Positions 28,301 through 37,429 are shown, numbered from the stretch's first letter. The stretch is DNA of 64,000 nucleotides from Chromatiaceae bacterium (GCA_024235175.1 JACKMX010000004.1:496001-560000), one strand, 5' to 3'. Numbers and translations: made by a program. Notes: a model not told the origin generated them from the sequence alone.

Positions 28301-31300
28301 CGGGACCAATGACATCGCCGTCGGCACCCTCTATGATGACGACGGCGGCAGCGACCGCGGCGCCGTCTACATCCTGTTCATGAACGCCGACGGCACGGTG
28401 AATGCCGAACAGAAGATCTCGAGTCTCAGCGGCGGGCTGCCTGCTGTACTGGCCAACGGCGACTCTTTCGGTGCCAGTGTCGCCGCCATCGGCGATGCCA
28501 ACGGCGACGGAACGCCCGACCTGCTGGTCGGCGCGGACGCCGATGACGACGGCGGCAGCGACCGCGGCGCCGTCTATCTGCTGTTCATGAACGCCGACGG
28601 CACGGTCAATTCGCAGCAGAAGATATCATCCACCACCGGCGGCCTCTCCGTGGCCCTCGACGACGACGGCTGGTTCGGCGTCTCCGCCGCCAGTCTCGGC
28701 GACCTGAATGGCGATGGCATCCTCGACCTGCTGGTCGGCGCCGACAAGAACAACGATGGCGGCAACAACCGCGGTGCGGTCTACGTGCTGAACCTGCAGG
28801 CCGCCAGCTCCAACAGCGCGCCCGTGCTGGCCACTGCGCCGGCGCCAAGCCTGACCGCGATCGACGAGGATGACACCACCCCGGCCGGCGACAGCGTCGC
28901 TGCGATCGTCGTCGACGGCTCGATCAGTGACACCGACGGCGCAGTGGAGTCGATCGCGATCACTGCAGTCGACAACAGCAACGGCACCTGGCAGTACTCC
29001 ACCGACAACGGCAGCAGCTGGAGCAACGTCGATGACGGTTCGCTGGCCGCCAACCACGCGCTGCTGCTGGACGGCACGCTGGCCGGCGCGAGTACCCAGA
29101 AACTGCGTTTCGTGCCCGCCGCCGATTACAACGGCAGCGCCAGCTTCACCTTCCGCGCCTGGGACCAGAGCAGCGGCAGCGCCGGCAGCTACGCCGACAC
29201 CGGCAGCAACGGCGGCACCAGCGCCTTCTCCAGCGCAACGGACAGCGCCACGATCACGGTCAATCCGGTCAACGACGCCCCGACCCTGAGCGGCGGACCC
29301 TACGATCTCGGTTCCACCATTGCATTCAACACCAGCAGCGGCGTGCAGGTTGCCGCCATCCTGGCCGGAGTGACCAGCGGCGACAACGACGGCGATACGC
29401 TGGGCATCGCCGTCACGGCGCTCTCCGGCAATAACCTCTGGAAATATTCGGCCGACTCCAGCGATGGCGTCGACGGCAACTGGCAGGATGTCGGCGCAGT
29501 CGCGTCGAACAACGCATTGCTGCTGGATCAAAACAGCTGGCTGCGCTACGTGCCGGACGGCAGCAACGCCGAGACCCCGGCCGTCACCTTCCATGCCTGG
29601 GACCGGAGCAGCGGCAGCGCCTCCACCGGCACACAGAGCTATGCCGACAGCGGCAGCGGCAGCGCCTTCTCCAGCGGCAGCGCCCAGGCCCAGCTGACCG
29701 TTACGCCATCGAACAATCCACCCACAGGCGGAGTCACGATCGACAACAACGCGCCGACCCAGGGGCAGACGCTGACCGCGGCCAACACGCTGGCCGATGC
29801 CGACGGCATTACCCCCCCTATCGGTTATCAGTGGCTGCGTGACGGCGCTCCGATCGCCGGCGCAACATCCGGCAGCTACACCACTGTCCAGGCCGACGTC
29901 AACAAGGTGATCTCGGTAACCGCCAGTTACACCGACGGCCTGGGCAACGAGGAGAGCAGCACCAGCGCCGGCACCGCCGCGGTGCTGAACGCCGACGACG
30001 CCGGCGTGGTCACCATCGACGACACCACCCCGGCCCAGGGGCAGACGCTGACCGCCAGCGTCTCCGACCTCGACGGCATCAGCGACGGGATCGGCTACCA
30101 GTGGTTCCGCGACGGCAACCCGATCGCCGGTGCCACCTCGATCAGCTACACCACCCTGCAGGCGGACGTTGGCAAGGCGATCTCGGTCGCCGCCAGCTAC
30201 ACTGACGACTTCGGCGGCGTCGAGGCACCGCTCAGCGCGGACACCGTCAACGTCGCCAACGTCAACGACGCCGGCTCGATCTCGATCGACGACACCACCC
30301 CGACCCAGGGGCAAACGCTGACCGCCAGCATCAACGACGCCGACGGCGCCGGCGGGCCGACCAGCTACCAGTGGTACGCCGACGGCATCGCCATCAGTGG
30401 CGCCACCAACAGCAGCTATACCCTCGTGCAGGATGACGTCACCAAGGTGATCTCGGTCGCCGCCAGCTACACCGACGACCTCGGCAGCACCGAGACACCG
30501 CTCAGCGAGGAGACCAGCGCGGTCGCCAACGTCAACGATGCCGGTACCGTCAGCATCAACAACACCACGCCCGCGCAGGGGCAGACGCTGACCGCCAGCG
30601 TCAGCGACAGCGACGGCGCCAGCGGCACCATCAGCTACCAGTGGTACCGCGACAGCAGCCCTATCAGCGGCGCAACATCCGGCAGCTATACCACGACTCA
30701 GGCTGACGTCGGCAAGGCAGTCTCGGTCGCCGCCAGTTACACCGACGACCTGACAACGGTGGAGAACCCTGTTTCGGCTGCCACCGCACCGGTAACAGAG
30801 GTGAATGATGCCCCGACGTTCAGCCAGTTCTATGACGCATTGGGCATTACCGACGAAGATACCGAAGTGGAGATTACCCTGGCCACGCTGCTGGCGGTCG
30901 GTGACGAAGCGGATGTCGATATCGGTGGGAGCATTGACGGCTTCCTGGTCACATCGGTTGCCAGCGGCACGCTGAAGATCGGTGCCGATGCAGGCAGCGC
31001 CACGGCCTGGGCCGCAACGACCAACGACATTGTCGACTCGACCAATAAAGCCTACTGGACTCCCGCCGGCAACGCCCACGGAATTCTGAACGCTTTCGTT
31101 GCCGCCGCGGTCGACGACGCCGGCGCCGCATCCAGCGGCAGTGCCACCGGACAGGTTATCGTGAGCGCGGTGAACGACGCCCCAACCGGTTTACCTACAA
31201 TCGGCGGCGCTGCGACTGAGCATGTCACGCTGAACGTCGATACCTCTGGAATTGGCGACGCCGACGGACTTGGCTCCTTCAGTTATCAGTGGCTGCGCGA

Positions 31301-32570
31301 TGGCGCTGTGGTCAGCGGCGCCACCGGCATCAGCTATGCGCTGGACGATATCGACGTCGGCAGCAGGATGAGCGTCAAAATCAGTTATGTCGATGACGAT
31401 GATACCAGCGAGACCCTGACCAGCGCGCAAACCGCGGTAGTAGCCGCCGTTAACGACGCACCCACTGTGCTGCGCAACCAGCTGACGCTGACACAGGGAG
31501 AGAGCGTTATTCTCAGCAGCGCCATGCTGGCCGCAACGGATGTGGATGATGATGACAACAGCCTGCTGTTCACCCTTACCTCGGTCAACGGAGGCCGCTT
31601 TGAACTGATCTCTAATCCAGGTGTGGCCATTGCCAGCTTCACCCAGGCGCAGGTAAGCGCCGGTCAGGTGCGCTTCGTGGATGACGGCGACAATATCGCG
31701 CCCAGCTTCACGCTGCAGGTGAGCGACAGCCAGGTCAGTGTATCTTCCGACGCTTCCATTGGTTTCGCGCCGAATCCCAAACCGACGACGCTGACAATCG
31801 CTGACAACATCGCTCTGCCCGCGACCATCTCAAAGGAGGATCCGGCAGTGAATGTCGTTAAAGCCGATCCTGAAATCACAGATCAGGTCGACGACACCGA
31901 AGAAGAAACAGCCACTGAAGCGGAGGAAGAGGCCACAGCCGGAGAAGAAGCGTTCGCCGAATCAGCGGCGGATGACGACCGGGACACAGCGGCCGGCGCC
32001 ATTGAAAATCCCGTGAATCAAAAAGGGTCCACGGCCGAATCAGGTTCGGGTTTGCACTCAATATTCAACCATAACGCGCTGCGCAATCCATTTGTCAACC
32101 TGCTGCTGGGTGCCGTCGCCGCGCCTGACTTGCCGGCGGTTCCAAAACTGCTCACAAGCGAAATTCACACGGTGCTGACGGCTTCGGGCTTTCTCAAGGA
32201 TCTCGATCGTATCCGGGGCACGACAAACGAGGCCAGCAACATCGAGCAGCAGCGGGTGGCTTCGACCATCGCGGTCTCCACCGGACTCTCTGTAGGCTAC
32301 GTCGCCTGGCTGATCCGCAGCGGTGTGCTGCTGAGCACCGCCCTCTCCTCCCTGCCCGCATGGCACTTCGTCGATCCGCTGCCCGTGCTTGGCACCATTG
32401 CTGCCAATCAGTCGCAAGGGAGAGGGAGAGATGATGAAGAGGACTCGGTGGAGTCGATGTTCAAAGATCAGGCAACTCCTGCCGATAACATGGAGAGCGG
32501 AAAGGAGACCCAGATCAATACCAGCAGGAACAATAGTGATCCATCTGAGCATAGCCAGTTACAGAGATGA
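25389..32570 (+). CDS. Giant repetitive surface protein (LEPR-type N-terminus, DUF4347, FG-GAP, Ig-like repeats)
   Basis: 2393 residues, strongly acidic. Residues 19-29 read MEPRMLLSADL, a version of the LEPR-xLL motif found at the N-terminus of very large extracellular proteins. Then: DUF4347 (about 110-275, with HIISHGNSDGLQLG and LLLYGCDLA), a parallel beta-helix (280-635, SLREAI at its start), Asp-rich thrombospondin-3-like calcium repeats (637-720), six FG-GAP repeats (725-1137, each with GDxxGDG), two cadherin-like domains (1140-1440), four tandem Ig-like repeats with YQW cores (1445-1807), further Ig/cadherin-like domains, an acidic linker (about 2158-2200) and a hydrophobic segment (about 2290-2325, VSTGLSVGYVAWLIRSGVLL) before a charged tail. 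No RTX nonapeptides or classical signal peptide are seen. The stop overlaps the next ATG. Likely an adhesin or matrix protein; export route is inferred. Confidence 0.88.
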   Translation: MSTEKKLKRAHERMQMELMEPRMLLSADLLALAGLPGVDHHDDDAPWDSLLSDPSDLPGESSGNNGQLPSPLELSSFSGADAGAASSDQQSDSLLALLSDGDRTESAGQLLFVDTRVPDYADLIDQIRQAHPGDELQIHLIDAGEDGVNQITDVLANYSGIDAVHIISHGNSDGLQLGSTWLSSNNLNAFAGQLGSWSGSLTQDADLLLYGCDLAATAEGKGLADAIATLTGADVAASTDLTGQAGLGGDWELEYQTGFVESAAFGAAPLQQWNGLLAVINVTTFNDLSDGGDTSSVANLIATPGSDGISLREAIIAANGDSSVDDQIVLSAGTYTLALAGTAENSGFTGDLDILDNLTITGAGANVTIIDGGDIDRVFEVSNSSAATISGLTIRDGNAGSKDGGGIQVGAGASLSLTDVRVTSNYAQKGGGIWSGGVLTMDRVTVDQNLSFSHAAGVLVKDSGSATLSNTTLSQNLAGGKGGGLYVEGTALLTNTTVAYNTDLNSSGGDGIHNQSGSVQLKNTLLHNPAGINYAGSGSITSLGYNIDSDGTAGISNSGDQSGTLAARLDVKIDSLQFNGGTTPTHALLAGSPAIDAGSNAGVPVLDQRGYARPADGDGDLTATTDIGAYEYDAAAPDSDGDGIWDIYEDANSDSDFDPATNPGPDTDGDSTPNYLDSDDDGDGILTSAENADPNSDGNPRDALDSDHDGQPDWLDPALTTATDGIVDSTHKLSSTTSAALAAAIDNRDRFGSGVASIGDLDGDGVVDVAVGARNDDDGVDDTGAVYILFMNADGTIKATQKISDSSGGLTASLDNGDNFGRSVAGIGDINGDGIGDIAVGADYDDDGGSDRGAVYILMLNSDGTVKAEQKISSTAGGLTGGLANNDRFGRAVAGIGDLDGDGIDDIAVGAEKDDDGGTNRGAVYVLMLNADGTVKAQQKISDNAGGLAAALDDGDAFGVSVAGLGDLNGDGTNDIAVGTLYDDDGGSDRGAVYILFMNADGTVNAEQKISSLSGGLPAVLANGDSFGASVAAIGDANGDGTPDLLVGADADDDGGSDRGAVYLLFMNADGTVNSQQKISSTTGGLSVALDDDGWFGVSAASLGDLNGDGILDLLVGADKNNDGGNNRGAVYVLNLQAASSNSAPVLATAPAPSLTAIDEDDTTPAGDSVAAIVVDGSISDTDGAVESIAITAVDNSNGTWQYSTDNGSSWSNVDDGSLAANHALLLDGTLAGASTQKLRFVPAADYNGSASFTFRAWDQSSGSAGSYADTGSNGGTSAFSSATDSATITVNPVNDAPTLSGGPYDLGSTIAFNTSSGVQVAAILAGVTSGDNDGDTLGIAVTALSGNNLWKYSADSSDGVDGNWQDVGAVASNNALLLDQNSWLRYVPDGSNAETPAVTFHAWDRSSGSASTGTQSYADSGSGSAFSSGSAQAQLTVTPSNNPPTGGVTIDNNAPTQGQTLTAANTLADADGITPPIGYQWLRDGAPIAGATSGSYTTVQADVNKVISVTASYTDGLGNEESSTSAGTAAVLNADDAGVVTIDDTTPAQGQTLTASVSDLDGISDGIGYQWFRDGNPIAGATSISYTTLQADVGKAISVAASYTDDFGGVEAPLSADTVNVANVNDAGSISIDDTTPTQGQTLTASINDADGAGGPTSYQWYADGIAISGATNSSYTLVQDDVTKVISVAASYTDDLGSTETPLSEETSAVANVNDAGTVSINNTTPAQGQTLTASVSDSDGASGTISYQWYRDSSPISGATSGSYTTTQADVGKAVSVAASYTDDLTTVENPVSAATAPVTEVNDAPTFSQFYDALGITDEDTEVEITLATLLAVGDEADVDIGGSIDGFLVTSVASGTLKIGADAGSATAWAATTNDIVDSTNKAYWTPAGNAHGILNAFVAAAVDDAGAASSGSATGQVIVSAVNDAPTGLPTIGGAATEHVTLNVDTSGIGDADGLGSFSYQWLRDGAVVSGATGISYALDDIDVGSRMSVKISYVDDDDTSETLTSAQTAVVAAVNDAPTVLRNQLTLTQGESVILSSAMLAATDVDDDDNSLLFTLTSVNGGRFELISNPGVAIASFTQAQVSAGQVRFVDDGDNIAPSFTLQVSDSQVSVSSDASIGFAPNPKPTTLTIADNIALPATISKEDPAVNVVKADPEITDQVDDTEEETATEAEEEATAGEEAFAESAADDDRDTAAGAIENPVNQKGSTAESGSGLHSIFNHNALRNPFVNLLLGAVAAPDLPAVPKLLTSEIHTVLTASGFLKDLDRIRGTTNEASNIEQQRVASTIAVSTGLSVGYVAWLIRSGVLLSTALSSLPAWHFVDPLPVLGTIAANQSQGRGRDDEEDSVESMFKDQATPADNMESGKETQINTSRNNSDPSEHSQLQR

Positions 32571-35497
32571 AATTTCTTTCCGCCAAATCGCGTATCGCCA
32601 TGGGCCAGGTGGGTCTGTTGATCAGCCTGCTGCTTGCGGCGAGCTTTTTCGGACTGATTCCGGATCAGGCCAAAACCGCGCGCGAGGGCCGCTCGTCGCT
32701 GGCGGAAGCGATCGCCGCCAACAGTTCGCTGCTGGTCACCAAGGATGACATCAAGCGCCTCGAGGGCATACTGCAGCTGGTAGTGCAGCGCAACGACGAT
32801 CTGCTCTCCGCAGCGTTGCGCACCGAGGCCGGTTTCCTGGTTGCCACCGTCGGGCCGCATAAGGATCTGTGGAGAGAGACCGATTCAAAATTTTCCACCG
32901 ATTCCCACGTGCAGGTTCCCATCTGGGCCGGCCAGACCCGCTGGGGCCGGGTCGAGCTCCGTTTCAGCGAGTTAAAGGCGGATGGCTGGCGCGGTATCGT
33001 GCAAGACCCGCTGATGCGAATCCTGGCTTTTGTCTCCGCTACGAGTTTCATCGGCTTCTATTTCTACCTGGGCAAGATGCTGAAACAGCTGGATCCCTCG
33101 CAGGCGATCCCGGGACGCGTGCGCTCTGCGCTGGATACCATGGCGGAAGGTCTGCTGGTGCTCGACAACAAAGAGCAGATCGTGCTCGCCAACCGCGCAT
33201 TCGCCGGAATGCTGCAGGATGATCCGGACGCACTACTCGGGCGCCATGTCGGTGAGTTTCCCTGGTCGGACGCGGATGGCGCGGCACTGGAGGCGGAGAC
33301 CCGGCCCTGGCATCTGGCGCTTGTCAGCGGCGAAGCGCAGAAAAACCGCCGGGTGCGGCTGACGCTGCCCGACAACAGGCGTCTTACTTTTCTGATCAAC
33401 TGCTCCCCGGTGCTGGGCAGCGGCGGCAAATATGCCGGCGTACTGGTCAGCTTTGACGATGTGACGCAACTGGAGGAGGCGGAGATAGAACTGCTCAAAT
33501 CCAAAGAGGACGCAGAGGCCGCCAATCAAGCCAAGAGCGCTTTTCTGGCCAATATGAGCCATGAGATCCGCACCCCCATGAACGCCATACTCGGCTTCAC
33601 CGAACTGCTCAAACGCGGCAACGGCAAGGATCCTGTCGCCACCCGCAAACACCTGGAGACCATCTACTCCAGTGGAAGGCATCTGCTGGAGCTGATCAAC
33701 GATATCCTCGACCTGTCCAAGGTCGAGGCGGGCCGCCTGGAGGTGGAGCGTATAGCCACCAACCCCTATCCGATCATTCAGGAAGTGGTGAAGGTGCTTG
33801 GGGTAAAAGCCGCGGAAAAAGGGATCAGCTGTGAATTCAGACTGACCGGCGAGGTGCCCGAAACCATCGTGGGTGACCCCAGCCGGATCCGGCAGATCGT
33901 CACCAACCTGGTGGGCAACGCGATAAAATTCACCGAAAACGGCGGTGTCACGGTCAGCGCACATGGCCGCATACTGGCCGATGACAAGCTGGAGTTCTGT
34001 ATTGATGTCGCGGATACCGGCGTTGGCATGAGCCGCGAGGCGACAGGCCGCATTTTCGAGGATTTCGTGCAGGCCGACAACTCGGTAACCCGTAAGTTTG
34101 GCGGCACCGGACTGGGGCTCTCCATCAGCCGCAAATTCGCACGCGCGCTCGGCGGCGATATCAATGTCGAGAGTGAGTTGGGCGGCGGCAGCGTTTTCAA
34201 GGTGACGCTGGATGCGGGCAGCGGCAAAGAGATCCGCTGGATCTCCGCCGAAGCGGCACTCGCCTCCGGTGAGGATGCGGATGCCGTCGGCAGGCGCAGC
34301 TGGAAATTCCCGCAGGCCAGGGTGCTGGTGGTGGACGATGGAGCTGAAAACCGCGAACTGGTAAAGCTGGTGCTGGAAGAGTTCGGCCTGACGGTGGACG
34401 AAGCCGGCAACGGGCGCATCGGTGTGGATATGGCCACCACCACCAGGTACGATCTGATCCTGATGGATATCCAGATGCCGGAGATGGATGGGTTTACCGC
34501 TACCGGGATCTTGCGCGAGGGCGGCATGCAGACGCCGATCATCGCGCTGACGGCCAATGCGATGAAAGGATTCGAGCAACAGTGCCTGGACGGCGGCTAC
34601 AGCGGCTATTTCACCAAGCCGATCGATATCGACAGGTTTGTCGCCGCCATGGCGGAAATACTGGGCGCCGAAGCAGCGGAAGAAACCGCTTGCAATACTG
34701 CCGAACCCGCTCCATTGACATCGATCGATCCGGTCGCGGATAACTCCCCCATCGTCTCGACGCTGAACGCCGACCCGCGCTTCGCCACATTGATTGTGCG
34801 CTTCCATGAACGCCTCGGGGCACAACTTGCCCTGATGGATGCAGCCCGCTCCGGCAACAACCTGGATGCACTGGCAAAACTGGCGCACTGGTTGAAAGGC
34901 GCCGGCGGTACCGTGGGTTTTACACAGTTCACCGAACCGGCCAGGGAGCTTGAAGCGGCGGCCAAGGGAGCCGATGTCAAGCTTATCGATATCAAACTGG
35001 GAGAACTGCGGGCGTTGGCACAGAGAATGATCAGCGGAGCGGCAGCCGGGACCGCGCCGGTTGCCAGTCTCGCCGGAAAGCCGGACCCGGTAAAACCGAT
35101 GGTACCGGCAGACTCCGCCGAACATCCTCCGATCATCTCCCGGCTGGCCGGCAACCCGCGGCTGCACTCCGCCATCGGGAAATTCGTGCAGCGTCTGCGG
35201 CAACAACACCTGGCCATGCAGGCGGCCTGCAGCGCAAGCGATCTGGAGGAGATTTCCAGGCTGGCGCACTGGCTGAAAGGTGCCGGTGGTACGGTTGGCT
35301 ACGACGCGTTTACCGAACCGGCCATCGAACTGGAACAGTTGTCGAAGGCCGGACAGCGTGAGCAGGCAGAAAGCGTCATTCAGAGTATCGGCCGCATGGT
35401 TGAGGCGGTGCAACTTCCCGGCACGGACCAATCCCGGGAGCAGCCGGTATCCCCCTCCAGCGAACGGCAGAGTTCCATTCGCCAAATGCAGGTCTGA
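32567..35497 (+). CDS. Hybrid sensor histidine kinase with receiver and two HPt domains
   Basis: 976 residues. Two membrane spans (about 10-30 and 148-170) bracket a periplasmic sensor region. A PAS domain (about 185-305), HisKA with H-box FLANMSHEIRTPMNAIL (about 325-340), HATPase (about 390-555, GTGLGLSISRKFA), a receiver (about 582-700, phospho-Asp near 634 in LILMDIQMPEMDG) and two HPt domains (about 730-825 and 850-945) follow. The two HPt domains share HWLKGAGGTVG and look like an internal duplication. Translation is coupled to the giant-protein gene by an ATGA overlap, and the next gene is a receiver-containing c-di-GMP regulator, so a phosphorelay from this kinase to that regulator is likely. 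Confidence 0.92.
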   Translation: MKFLSAKSRIAMGQVGLLISLLLAASFFGLIPDQAKTAREGRSSLAEAIAANSSLLVTKDDIKRLEGILQLVVQRNDDLLSAALRTEAGFLVATVGPHKDLWRETDSKFSTDSHVQVPIWAGQTRWGRVELRFSELKADGWRGIVQDPLMRILAFVSATSFIGFYFYLGKMLKQLDPSQAIPGRVRSALDTMAEGLLVLDNKEQIVLANRAFAGMLQDDPDALLGRHVGEFPWSDADGAALEAETRPWHLALVSGEAQKNRRVRLTLPDNRRLTFLINCSPVLGSGGKYAGVLVSFDDVTQLEEAEIELLKSKEDAEAANQAKSAFLANMSHEIRTPMNAILGFTELLKRGNGKDPVATRKHLETIYSSGRHLLELINDILDLSKVEAGRLEVERIATNPYPIIQEVVKVLGVKAAEKGISCEFRLTGEVPETIVGDPSRIRQIVTNLVGNAIKFTENGGVTVSAHGRILADDKLEFCIDVADTGVGMSREATGRIFEDFVQADNSVTRKFGGTGLGLSISRKFARALGGDINVESELGGGSVFKVTLDAGSGKEIRWISAEAALASGEDADAVGRRSWKFPQARVLVVDDGAENRELVKLVLEEFGLTVDEAGNGRIGVDMATTTRYDLILMDIQMPEMDGFTATGILREGGMQTPIIALTANAMKGFEQQCLDGGYSGYFTKPIDIDRFVAAMAEILGAEAAEETACNTAEPAPLTSIDPVADNSPIVSTLNADPRFATLIVRFHERLGAQLALMDAARSGNNLDALAKLAHWLKGAGGTVGFTQFTEPARELEAAAKGADVKLIDIKLGELRALAQRMISGAAAGTAPVASLAGKPDPVKPMVPADSAEHPPIISRLAGNPRLHSAIGKFVQRLRQQHLAMQAACSASDLEEISRLAHWLKGAGGTVGYDAFTEPAIELEQLSKAGQREQAESVIQSIGRMVEAVQLPGTDQSREQPVSPSSERQSSIRQMQV

Positions 35498-35516
35498 CCG
35501 GTGAAAACATCAGAAC

Positions 35517-37349
35517 ATGTTTACTGAGAACAGAAAAGAGATCGATCCGCAGCCGTCAGCTCAGGAAACACCGGCTTTTTCCGGGCCCGCTGCCGCCAGA
35601 CCGGAAGATAATCTGGCTCTGCTGGGGAGTGCCACCATCATGATGGTGGACGATGAACCCATAACCATGGAGGTGATTCAGACATTTCTCGAAGATGCCG
35701 GCTATGAACGGTTCCGGCTGATAGAGGACTCCAGGCTCGCTTTTGACGAAATACTCGAACTAAGGCCCGATATTCTTCTGCTCGACCTGATGATGCCGAA
35801 CATAGGCGGTTTTGAGATTCTGGAGAAAATCCGCGCACATCCGCAGATCGGCTATCTGCCCGTAATCATTCTAACCTCTTCATGCGAGGCGGAGACAAAG
35901 CTGCAGGCGCTGGACAAGGGGGCAACCGATTTTCTGGCCAAACCGGTGGACCCCAGTGAACTGGCGTTGAGGGTGCGCAATACGCTGGCCGCGAAAGCCT
36001 ACCAGGACCAGCTCGCCTACTACGATCCGCTGACCAACCTGCCCAACCGGAGGCTCTTTCTCGATCGTCTGCAGTGGTCAATGCGGCAGGCCGATCGCCA
36101 AGGTTCCCATCTCGCGGTGCTGCACATTACGCTGAGCCAGTTCAAACGTGTGTATGAAACCTTTGGACCCGAGGTCAGCGAGCAGTTGATCAAACTGGTC
36201 GCCAATAGAATTCAGGATTGCGTGCGCAGCAGCGACCTGGTCGGTTACAACAGCGCCGGCGAAAAGGACAGCAATGTACTTTTCCGTATCGGTGGAAGCG
36301 AGTTTTCCGTACTCTGCACTCAGCTGCAGCAGACTGAAAGCTCAGCGAAAGCGGCTGCCCGCATACTCGATGCAATGCAATCAATCTTCGACATCGGGGG
36401 TACCGAAGTACAGATGCCACCCAGCATAGGTATCGCAGGTTACCCGGGAGATGCAGATGACATCGAGTCGTTGACGCAAAAAGCCGTCATTGCCGCAGCC
36501 CAGGCCAGTGAAAAAGGGGGAGCCGGTTTCGAGTTTTTTTCCGGCGAAATGAATATCAAATCACTGCAGCGCATACACATGGAGGCGGACCTGCGGCATG
36601 CCATCGCCAATAATGAACTGCTGCTCTATTATCAACCCAAGGTGAGCGTGAAAAGCAACGCTGTGGTGGGCGTTGAAGCGCTCATCCGCTGGCGCAAACC
36701 GAACGGGCAGATGGTCTTCCCGGATCAGTTCATTCCGCTCGCGGAAGAGTCCGGTCTGATCATTCCGGTTGGCGAATGGGTGCTTAAAACGGCCTGCGCC
36801 CAGCTCGCCGCATGGCAGGCCCAGGGCATCTGGATCAGCATCGCCGTGAACCTGTCGGCCAAACAGTTTTATGCAGGGACCATGATTGACACCGTCTCCC
36901 GGATCATCGACGAGAGCGGCATCGATCCCAGCTATCTGACCCTGGAACTGACCGAAAGCCTTCTGATGGATGACACCTCACTTGCCGTGGGGACGCTGAG
37001 GGGCCTTACGGAACTGAAGTCAAAAATATCGATGGACGATTTCGGCACCGGCTACTCCTCCCTCAGTTATTTGAAGTCGTTTCCGCTGAACGAACTGAAA
37101 ATCGACCGCTCTTTTATGACCGGCCTCAATGCCAGCCGCCAGGATCAGGCGCTGGTCTCAGCCATAGTCTACCTGGCGCATGAATTCGGTCTGAGTGTGG
37201 TTGCGGAGGGAGTTGAGGATCCTTCCCAGCTGGCTTTTCTCTCAGGAATAGGTTGCGATCAGTACCAGGGATATCTATTCAGCAAACCGGTTCCGGTTGC
37301 AGAGATCGCGCCCATGCTTGCATCCCAGGGCATCCAACGCAGAGTTTGA
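35517..37349 (+). CDS. Response regulator with degenerate GGDEF and intact EAL domain
   Basis: 610 residues: receiver (about 35-155, phospho-Asp in DILLLDLMMPNIGG, conserved Lys in FLAKPVD), GGDEF-like domain (about 160-330) whose active site reads GGSEF, and EAL domain (about 345-605) with EALIRWR, ELTESL, DDFGTGYSSLSYLKSFPLNELKID and EGVED. It is predicted to be a phosphorylation-controlled c-di-GMP phosphodiesterase whose GGDEF half is inactive or regulatory. Its position 20 bases after the hybrid kinase makes it the probable output. A hairpin terminator follows. Confidence 0.92.
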   Translation: MFTENRKEIDPQPSAQETPAFSGPAAARPEDNLALLGSATIMMVDDEPITMEVIQTFLEDAGYERFRLIEDSRLAFDEILELRPDILLLDLMMPNIGGFEILEKIRAHPQIGYLPVIILTSSCEAETKLQALDKGATDFLAKPVDPSELALRVRNTLAAKAYQDQLAYYDPLTNLPNRRLFLDRLQWSMRQADRQGSHLAVLHITLSQFKRVYETFGPEVSEQLIKLVANRIQDCVRSSDLVGYNSAGEKDSNVLFRIGGSEFSVLCTQLQQTESSAKAAARILDAMQSIFDIGGTEVQMPPSIGIAGYPGDADDIESLTQKAVIAAAQASEKGGAGFEFFSGEMNIKSLQRIHMEADLRHAIANNELLLYYQPKVSVKSNAVVGVEALIRWRKPNGQMVFPDQFIPLAEESGLIIPVGEWVLKTACAQLAAWQAQGIWISIAVNLSAKQFYAGTMIDTVSRIIDESGIDPSYLTLELTESLLMDDTSLAVGTLRGLTELKSKISMDDFGTGYSSLSYLKSFPLNELKIDRSFMTGLNASRQDQALVSAIVYLAHEFGLSVVAEGVEDPSQLAFLSGIGCDQYQGYLFSKPVPVAEIAPMLASQGIQRRV

Positions 37350-37355
37350 TTGAGC

Positions 37356-37387
37356 CTAAAAAAACGCCCCACAGGGCGTGGGGCGTT
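37356..37387 (-). terminator. Terminator hairpin, strongest for minus-strand reading
   Basis: Arms 37363-37372 (AACGCCCCAC) and 37378-37387 pair perfectly around a 5-base loop. On the plus strand it follows the EAL regulator gene but has only a weak T-run. On the minus strand the stem is followed by six or seven T residues, the classical form, and lies about 43 bases past the stop of the 31-codon ORF at 37430-37525. It may serve both directions. Confidence 0.8.
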
Positions 37388-37429
37388 GCCTTACCAGGCC
37401 AACAGTTATGGCTATTCACATAGTTTCCA

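Noticed and set aside
28626..31079. 817-codon open frame on the minus strand inside the giant protein gene
   Set aside because: It is a shadow of the GC-rich, repeat-based coding sequence on the plus strand; its product is a low-complexity Val/Gly/Ala/Asp/Arg repeat mirroring the Ig and cadherin repeats.
25389..32570. RTX-type type I secretion substrate
   Set aside because: No GGxGxDxxx nonapeptides were found; the Asp-rich motifs are FG-GAP and thrombospondin-3-like, and the C-terminus is a hydrophobic anchor.
33233..35485. 750-codon minus-strand frame opposite the hybrid kinase
   Set aside because: No family features; the plus strand encodes a full kinase with all motifs.
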